Shown piece after piece: positions 59,028 through 64,000 of a stretch of DNA of 64,000 bases. The notes beneath the pieces were generated by a model. It did no database searches. It was not told the origin of the DNA and saw nothing but the letters and a program-made list of their open reading frames with translations. The stretch comes from CBDDKZ01 sp965230415. GTDB taxonomy: Bacteria; Bacteroidota; Bacteroidia; Cytophagales; JAAEPT01. Position 1 is the first letter of the stretch, and every line of letters starts with the position of its first letter. Made by a program: the position numbers and the translations under genes. The DNA lies in assembly GCA_965230415.1 (NCBI GenBank), contig CBDDKZ010000005.1, positions 2,728,001 through 2,792,000 of the forward strand. The letters are read 5' to 3'.

Positions 59028-59043
59028 GCAACTATTTGGTTGC
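59028..59043. promoter_or_regulatory. ArsR-type operator palindrome, copy 3
   Basis: GCAACTATTTGGTTGC, 43 bases (about four helical turns) from copy 2, so the two sites face the same side of the DNA. It lies 153 bases upstream of the PLP-enzyme start. Confidence 0.65.
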
Positions 59044-59195
59044 TTTTTTGATAAAATAGTTAGATTAACTCTTCATTTACTGAACTATTGTTGGTATAAC
59101 GCAGTTAGAAGCTGTAGAAAAAATGCCATCGAAAGAAAAGTTGTATTTTGGTACTTTCAGAATTAGTGGAATCCAAAAGGTGTACTATTTTAACT

Positions 59196-60320
59196 ATGGA
59201 AAAAGAAACAATATGCGTGCAGGCATATGCTCGCGACGAAGGTGGTCCAACACCTATTAATCCGCTTACCTCTACAAAATATATTGATCAGGATGAACTG
59301 GTTTATCCCAGGTATTATAATGTTGAAAATCAAAAAGCAGTTGTGGAGAAATTGGCAAAGCTCGAGAAAGCTGAAGATGGCCTGGTTTTTAGTTCGGGTA
59401 TGGCAGCTATTTCGCACACTTTGTTGGGATTGTTAAAAGCGGGGGACCATGTAATTTTATCCAGTGAGATTTATGGCGGTACTCATAAATTTGTGGTGGA
59501 GGAGTTTGAGAAATTTGGAATTGCCTTTGACTTTGTTTTCGGAACTGAAGTGCATGATTTCGAGGCACTGGTAAAAGCCCAAACCAAACTTATTTACATT
59601 GAAACACCTTCCAACCCATTGATGACGGTGCTTGATATCCGAAAAATTGCCGGTATAGCTACAGAAAAAGAGATTTTAGCGGTAATTGATAATACTTTTG
59701 CTACACCTATAAATCAAAATCCCATCGAATTGGGATTCGATGTGGTAATTCATAGTGGCACCAAGTATTTAGGTGGACATAGTGATTTGTGTTTTGGGGC
59801 TGTACTCTGCTCCCGGCCATTAAAGCAGCAGATTTATAAAAGTGCTTTAAGTTTCGGAGGAAGTTTAAACGCCCTTGATTGTTACCTTATTGAAAGAAGT
59901 TTGAAAACACTGGCCTTGAGAGTGAAACAGCAAAATGATAATGCGATGGAAATTGCTCAGTTTCTTAATGCCAACGATTTGGTGTCTTCCGTTTATTACC
60001 CCGGACTGCCTTCTCATAAGAATCACGAAATTGCTGCAAGTCAAACCAACTATGGTTTTGGGGCAATAGTTTCTTTTCGGCTGGGGGCAGCGCAGAAGAC
60101 GAGTTCGTTTATCAATTCGCTGCAACTAATTAAGCCCGCTGGAAGTTTGGGGGGGACAGAGACTATTTTATGTCAGCCCGCAAAAACTTCACATGAGAAG
60201 ATGGGCCATGAAGAAAGAATAAAACTTGGTATAACCGATGATCTCATACGACTCTCCGCAGGCATTGAAAATCTAAATGATTTAACAGCAGACCTTAATC
60301 AGGCTTTACAACAATTGTAA
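59196..60320 (+). CDS. PLP-dependent Cys/Met-metabolism enzyme (cystathionine gamma-synthase/lyase family)
   Basis: A 374-residue enzyme from ATG 59196 (an upstream Met at 59148 adds a stretch without similarity). The catalytic Lys lies in IHSGTKYLGGHSD near residues 189-201. YPRYYN near 46-51 is the Tyr-Arg site for the PLP phosphate from the neighbouring subunit, and SSGMAAIS near 75-82 and ETPSNP near 137-142 are family features. It may be a cystathionine gamma-synthase, gamma-lyase or methionine gamma-lyase; the sequence alone does not decide. It is 6 bases upstream of the MFS gene. Confidence 0.9.
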   Translation: MEKETICVQAYARDEGGPTPINPLTSTKYIDQDELVYPRYYNVENQKAVVEKLAKLEKAEDGLVFSSGMAAISHTLLGLLKAGDHVILSSEIYGGTHKFVVEEFEKFGIAFDFVFGTEVHDFEALVKAQTKLIYIETPSNPLMTVLDIRKIAGIATEKEILAVIDNTFATPINQNPIELGFDVVIHSGTKYLGGHSDLCFGAVLCSRPLKQQIYKSALSFGGSLNALDCYLIERSLKTLALRVKQQNDNAMEIAQFLNANDLVSSVYYPGLPSHKNHEIAASQTNYGFGAIVSFRLGAAQKTSSFINSLQLIKPAGSLGGTETILCQPAKTSHEKMGHEERIKLGITDDLIRLSAGIENLNDLTADLNQALQQL

Positions 60321-60326
60321 TCTTAA

Positions 60327-61517
60327 ATGGTAAAAAGAAGTATCCTGCCGGTCATCGTAATTAGTCAGTTTTTTTGTACTTCATTGTGGTTTGCGGGTAA
60401 TGCTGTTCTTGGTAACCTGGCCGAAAATTTCGATTTCCCCATAAGTGCGCTCGGCTACTTAAGTTCCAGCGTGCAATTGGGCTTTATTATAGGAACGCTG
60501 GTTTTTGCTATTCTTGCCATTGCAGATCGTTATTCTCCTTCTAAGGTCTTTTTTGTATGTGCATTGCTTGGAGGGCTTTTCAACCTGGGTATCGTTTGGG
60601 ATGGCAACAGTTTTGCTACGATTCTTTTGCTACGCTTTGCAACGGGGTTTTTTCTCGCAGGAATCTATCCTGTGGGTATGAAAATTGCTACCGATTATTT
60701 TGAAAAGGGTCTTGGGAAATCACTGGGCTTCCTGGTGGGGGCATTGGTATTGGGGACAGCGTTACCCCACCTGTTGAAAGTGCTGACGATGGAGTTTCCC
60801 TGGATCGGGGTTATAATCACAACTTCTTCGCTCGCCACATTGGGAGGGTGTGCTATTTTTGCTTTTGTACCCGATGGGCCCTATCGTAAACGCGCTCAAA
60901 ACCTGCAATTAGCTTCTTTTTTCAAAGTATTCCGGGACAGCGATTTTAGAGTGTCGGCTTTTGGATACTTCGGCCATATGTGGGAACTTTATGCCTTCTG
61001 GACTTTTGTGCCTTTAATGCTGGGGACGTACCTGGAAGCACACAAAAGCACTTCCCTTAATACTTCATTATGGTCTTTTATGATTATAGCCATAGGTAGT
61101 GTTGCTTGCGTAATTGGCGGGTACCTTGCTCAAAGATTCGGAAATCAAAAAACAGCTTTCACTGTGCTCGTTATATCAGGATTGTGTTGTGTGCTTTCTC
61201 CATTGGTATTAACTACTAATAACGAAGTGCTTTTTCTGGTATTTCTATTAGTTTGGGGTGCGTTTGTAATAGCCGATTCGCCACTTTTCTCAACTATGGT
61301 GGCACAAAATGCTCCCGCCGATATTAAAGGAACCGCGCTTACTATTGTTAATTGCATTGGTTTTTCCATCACTATTGTGAGTATTCAATTGATTAATGAA
61401 TTGAGTACAGTTACAGACTCAAAAATGGTTTATGCGCTTTTAAGCATAGGTCCCGCCTTGGGCTTCTTACACTTCTACTTCAAAAAAATAACTGCTAAAA
61501 AACGAATGTCATCATGA
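60327..61517 (+). CDS. MFS transporter
   Basis: A 396-residue protein with about 12 membrane helices. LWFAGNAVLGNL near residues 17-28 and SVQLGFIIGT near 46-55 are similar to CynX/NimT-type and nitrate/nitrite MFS transporters. YPVGMKIATDYFEKG lies in the second conserved loop. The transport substrate is unknown. It follows the PLP enzyme by 6 bases and overlaps the VOC gene by 4, so all three are one operon. Confidence 0.85.
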   Translation: MVKRSILPVIVISQFFCTSLWFAGNAVLGNLAENFDFPISALGYLSSSVQLGFIIGTLVFAILAIADRYSPSKVFFVCALLGGLFNLGIVWDGNSFATILLLRFATGFFLAGIYPVGMKIATDYFEKGLGKSLGFLVGALVLGTALPHLLKVLTMEFPWIGVIITTSSLATLGGCAIFAFVPDGPYRKRAQNLQLASFFKVFRDSDFRVSAFGYFGHMWELYAFWTFVPLMLGTYLEAHKSTSLNTSLWSFMIIAIGSVACVIGGYLAQRFGNQKTAFTVLVISGLCCVLSPLVLTTNNEVLFLVFLLVWGAFVIADSPLFSTMVAQNAPADIKGTALTIVNCIGFSITIVSIQLINELSTVTDSKMVYALLSIGPALGFLHFYFKKITAKKRMSS

Positions 61518-61903
61518 AGATTAAACGCTTACTAACAAATATTTGCTCTGACAACCTGGAATTAAGCAAAGTGTTTTATACCAGTTTGTTCGACTTTGAT
61601 GTTGACTTTGACAGTGACTGGTTTATTCATCTCATCTCAAAAGATAAACAATTAGAGTTGGGAATTATTGATCGAAAAAACGAACTGATTCCTGCACCCT
61701 ACCAAGAACATCCGCAAGGAGTTTATATCACTTTTGTAGTCGAAAATGTAGATACTTTGTTCGAATATGCCCAAAATAATGGCATTGAAATTCTGGAGGA
61801 ACCAGGAGATACCTTTTATGGTCAACGACGTATGATCTTAAAAGATCCGAATGGGGTATTAGTGGATGTGTCTTCTCCGATGCAGCATTTTGAAAAAGAA
61901 TAG
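61514..61903 (+). CDS. VOC-family (glyoxalase-like) protein
   Basis: A 129-residue single VOC domain. The start LLTNICSDNLELSKVFYTSLFDFDVDF (residues 5-31) and the end GQRRMILKDPNGVLVDV near 102-118 show the beta-alpha-beta-beta-beta pattern. VOC proteins include glyoxalases, fosfomycin-resistance thiol transferases and bleomycin-binding proteins. The start overlaps the MFS stop by 4 bases. A resistance or detoxification role is possible. Confidence 0.83.
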   Translation: MKIKRLLTNICSDNLELSKVFYTSLFDFDVDFDSDWFIHLISKDKQLELGIIDRKNELIPAPYQEHPQGVYITFVVENVDTLFEYAQNNGIEILEEPGDTFYGQRRMILKDPNGVLVDVSSPMQHFEKE

Positions 61904-61965
61904 TTGCATGTTACCCTACTTAAATCAGAAAGACCTAAAAAGCGCTGCTTCAAACAATAAGATCT

Positions 61966-62484
61966 ATGAAAAAAATAAGACGTGTTGTAACAGGACATAA
62001 TAAAGACGGGCAGTCAACTATTGTGAGCGATGAGCAAATAGAGTCTGTGAGCATTGGCACAGGTAAACATTTTATACAGCTCTGGGGTAAGGACTCGGTG
62101 CCTGTTCATCCCGATGAAGGAATGATGCCTGGTGGTATGGAATGGTTTCCCCTTGCCGGTGGTCATCGCTTTTTTGTTTGGGTAGTGCCTCCCCAAACGC
62201 AACGCAACGACGACCCAAAATCAAAAGACGAAATGGAAGCATTATTGCCAGGTTTTCTACAATATTTTGAAGCCGATAATCCGGGTATGCATACAACTAA
62301 TACCGTGGATTGCACTTACCTTATTTCAGGTTCCATTACACTTGAACTTGACAACGAAGAAAAAGTGACACTTGAAAGTGGTGACTCCGTGGTTCAGAAT
62401 GGTACAAGGCATAAATGGTACAATGAAGGGACTATTCCTGCTGTGCTCATTACCACGTGCGTCGGTGCGGAGCGTATTCCTTAG
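61966..62484 (+). CDS. Cupin-domain protein
   Basis: This 172-residue protein has an N-terminal segment (RRVVTGHNKDGQS) and a cupin barrel in the C-terminal half: CTYLISGSITLELDNEEKVTLESGDSVVQNGTRHKW spans residues about 109-144, with the conserved glycines and a His. GHNKDG is typical of fungal-type small-molecule dioxygenase and cupin proteins. The classic metal-binding His-His-Glu-His set is incomplete. It follows the VOC gene by 62 bases, so it may be in the same transcript. Confidence 0.85.
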   Translation: MKKIRRVVTGHNKDGQSTIVSDEQIESVSIGTGKHFIQLWGKDSVPVHPDEGMMPGGMEWFPLAGGHRFFVWVVPPQTQRNDDPKSKDEMEALLPGFLQYFEADNPGMHTTNTVDCTYLISGSITLELDNEEKVTLESGDSVVQNGTRHKWYNEGTIPAVLITTCVGAERIP

Positions 62485-62565
62485 CTTTTGCAAGTAATTA
62501 AAACCAATTACAAAAAAAATCTCATAAACTGTAACAGGCTCTGTTGTGATGTGTCTAAGGTGTAA

Positions 62566-63066
62566 ATGATGATCAAAATGATTCAATTTAAATCTTTATT
62601 TACTACCGCATTACTACTCTCTGCAACGATTGTAGTACATGCACAAACACACAAAAAAATGGAAAAAGTTCAATTTAATGAAGATCAACAAGCTGTTTTA
62701 AATGCAGTAGAAAAAATGACAGCCGCATTTCACAACAAGGATATCGAAGGTGTGATGAAAAGCTACGAGAAAAATGCACTGGTAGTGTTTGAGCCGGAAA
62801 CTCCTGTAAGCGACCCTAAAGTATTAAGGGAGATGTTTATGAACGCGTTTATGATAAACCCCCATTTTACATATAGCGGTCACGAGGTTTTTGTAAATGG
62901 TGATATTGCTACTCATTTTGCGCCATGGCTTATGACGGGGCAAGCCCCGGACGGAACAAAAATACAGCAAAGTGGTTTATCTGTTGCCGTTTTAAGAAAG
63001 CAGCAAAATGGTGAATGGTTAATGGTTTTTGATGATCCGCACGGGCAGCATTTAATGAATAAATAA
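62566..63066 (+). CDS. Exported SnoaL/DUF4440-like protein
   Basis: A 166-residue protein with a signal peptide (cleavage near VHAQ, residue 27). The mature domain, AVEKMTAAFHNKDIEGVM near residues 47-64 and WLMVFDDPHG near 152-161, fits the SnoaL/NTF2-like fold. The function is unknown. It directly precedes the sigma factor gene with 4 bases between them, so they are probably cotranscribed. Confidence 0.8.
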   Translation: MMIKMIQFKSLFTTALLLSATIVVHAQTHKKMEKVQFNEDQQAVLNAVEKMTAAFHNKDIEGVMKSYEKNALVVFEPETPVSDPKVLREMFMNAFMINPHFTYSGHEVFVNGDIATHFAPWLMTGQAPDGTKIQQSGLSVAVLRKQQNGEWLMVFDDPHGQHLMNK

Positions 63067-63070
63067 GATA

Positions 63071-63949
63071 ATGGGCAATTATATATACGATATATCATCA
63101 CCAGATAAGGTGTTGATTGAAGCAACGATTTCCGGAAGCAAAGAGGCATTGGAACTCTTGATCAAAAAACACCAGGACTGGGTTTTCAACGTAGCTCTGA
63201 ATTTCTCTGGTGACAGCGACGAAGCCGCTGATATTATGCAAGAGGTTTTAATAAAAGTAGTGACACAGCTAAGCTCATTTCAACAAAAGAGCAATTTTAA
63301 AACCTGGATGTATCGCATTGTAAAAAATCATTTCTTAAATATGAAAAGGGGCAAATACGAAGTAAATGCCCCTACTTTTGACCAGTTTGGGATGGGTTTG
63401 GATCAAATACCCGATGAGTCCCTTTCCAATTACAACTATGACCCTGATAACAAATTGCTGGTAAAAGAAGCAAAGTTAAGTTGTATGAAAGGTATGCTGC
63501 TTTGTTTGAATAGAGAACAAAGGTTGATCTACATTATTGGCGAACTCTTTGAATTCAATGACGAAATCGGAAGTGAAATTATGGAGCTGTCCAAAGCTAA
63601 TTTCCGGGTGAAGCTACACCGTGCCAAAAAACAATTGTACAGTTTCATGAATAGTAAATGTGGATTGGTCAATAAAAATAACCCTTGTAGGTGTGCCCGA
63701 AAAACTGCAGGATTTATCAAAATGGGCTTCGTCGATCCCGATAAACTCCATTTCCAAAAAGGCAGAATAACAGAAATTAATCAGGTAATAGAGCAACGGG
63801 TTGACGCCTATTCAGAAGTTGTTACCGAAGCATATCAGGCACTTTTTCAGGTGCATCCATTTCTTGAAAGTCCCGATAAACTCACTTCAGTAAAGAAATT
63901 ACTTGATTCGGCGGCTATAAAAAAAACCTTTGATCTGGGTGATAATTAA
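63071..63949 (+). CDS. Sigma-70 family (ECF-type) sigma factor with C-terminal extension
   Basis: A 292-residue protein. Region 2 is at about residues 24-95 (SGDSDEAADIMQEVLIKVV; FKTWMYRIVKNHFLN), region 4 at about 130-195 with SKANFRVKLHRAKKQL near 175. The tail beyond about 200 is unusual: it has the motif CGLVNKNNPCRCARKT, with three Cys that could hold zinc, and then a helical domain to the end. Related long ECF proteins with a Cys-rich C-terminal tail are known in Bacteroidota and Bacilli (recollection). No anti-sigma gene is seen beside it; the tail may be the regulatory part. Confidence 0.87.
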   Translation: MGNYIYDISSPDKVLIEATISGSKEALELLIKKHQDWVFNVALNFSGDSDEAADIMQEVLIKVVTQLSSFQQKSNFKTWMYRIVKNHFLNMKRGKYEVNAPTFDQFGMGLDQIPDESLSNYNYDPDNKLLVKEAKLSCMKGMLLCLNREQRLIYIIGELFEFNDEIGSEIMELSKANFRVKLHRAKKQLYSFMNSKCGLVNKNNPCRCARKTAGFIKMGFVDPDKLHFQKGRITEINQVIEQRVDAYSEVVTEAYQALFQVHPFLESPDKLTSVKKLLDSAAIKKTFDLGDN

Positions 63950-64000
63950 TCAAAGTATATGCGGATATAGCAGTGTTTTGATCATGTACAAACAATGGCA

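Larger units (their letters stand above)
58850..59195. other. Divergent intergenic region with two ArsR-type operators
   Basis: This 346-base stretch lies between the YHS gene (minus) and the PLP-enzyme gene (plus). It contains the palindromes at 58985-59000 and 59028-59043 and otherwise no recognisable feature. It probably contains divergent promoters under common control. Confidence 0.6.

Overview
The window reads as chromosomal DNA of a low-GC member of the Bacteroidota, probably a free-living flavobacterium-like organism. Four proteins end in the C-terminal sorting domain of the type IX secretion system (T9SS). Two clear promoters fit the Bacteroidota consensus (TTTG, 19-base spacer, TAnnTTTG). 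The rpsU-xerC-hpf linkage is typical of the phylum, and Shine-Dalgarno sites are rare. No rRNA, tRNA, CRISPR array, complete insertion sequence or prophage was seen.

Layout. 1-4033: end of a sulfate-activation operon (cysD, cysN), a seven-repeat FG-GAP secreted protein and a universal stress protein. 4203-9859: a minus-strand nucleotide-sugar operon (ugd, a TviB/WecC-type dehydrogenase, galE, rfbB, rfbA). 10086-12787: acyl-CoA dehydrogenase, then rpsU, a tyrosine recombinase and hpf. 12798-19536: a five-gene minus-strand operon joining a flavoprotein, a membrane iron-sulfur protein, two GT2 glycosyltransferases and a GT-C glycosyltransferase. 19808-29059: housekeeping and poorly known genes (DinB-like, NRDE/TANGO2, ATP-grasp, PfkB kinase, PhoX-like lipoprotein, ribD, prmC). 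29653-35863: a thiamine locus with a promoter, a TPP riboswitch and the operon thiS-thiC-tenI/thiE-like-CYTH-thiD-thiE-alpha/beta hydrolase, divergent from a protein that looks like a thiamine pyrophosphokinase stripped of its catalytic motifs. 35978-43529: small secreted and membrane proteins, an endonuclease V pseudogene, a methyltransferase, a Nudix hydrolase and a TonB-dependent receptor. 43595-53805: surface and secreted proteins, including a 1359-residue adhesin-like protein with four nearly identical 480-bp repeats and a collagen-like protein with 174-bp repeats. 53885-56933: a second lipid-linked glycosyltransferase cluster. 57093-63949: an ArsR-SRPBCC pair, a YHS-domain protein, a PLP enzyme with MFS and VOC genes, cupin and SnoaL proteins, and a sigma factor.

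How genes work together. The thiamine operon is under a textbook TPP riboswitch. It lacks the thiazole-forming genes thiG, thiH and thiF but carries a CYTH protein, the superfamily that includes thiamine triphosphatase. The ArsR-SRPBCC pair shares a 16-bp operator-like palindrome with the region between the YHS gene and the PLP-MFS-VOC operon, which suggests one regulon. The flavoprotein/FeS/glycosyltransferase operon looks like an uncharacterised envelope glycolipid or polymer pathway coupled to membrane redox chemistry. All functional assignments rest on motifs and remembered family features; no database search was run.
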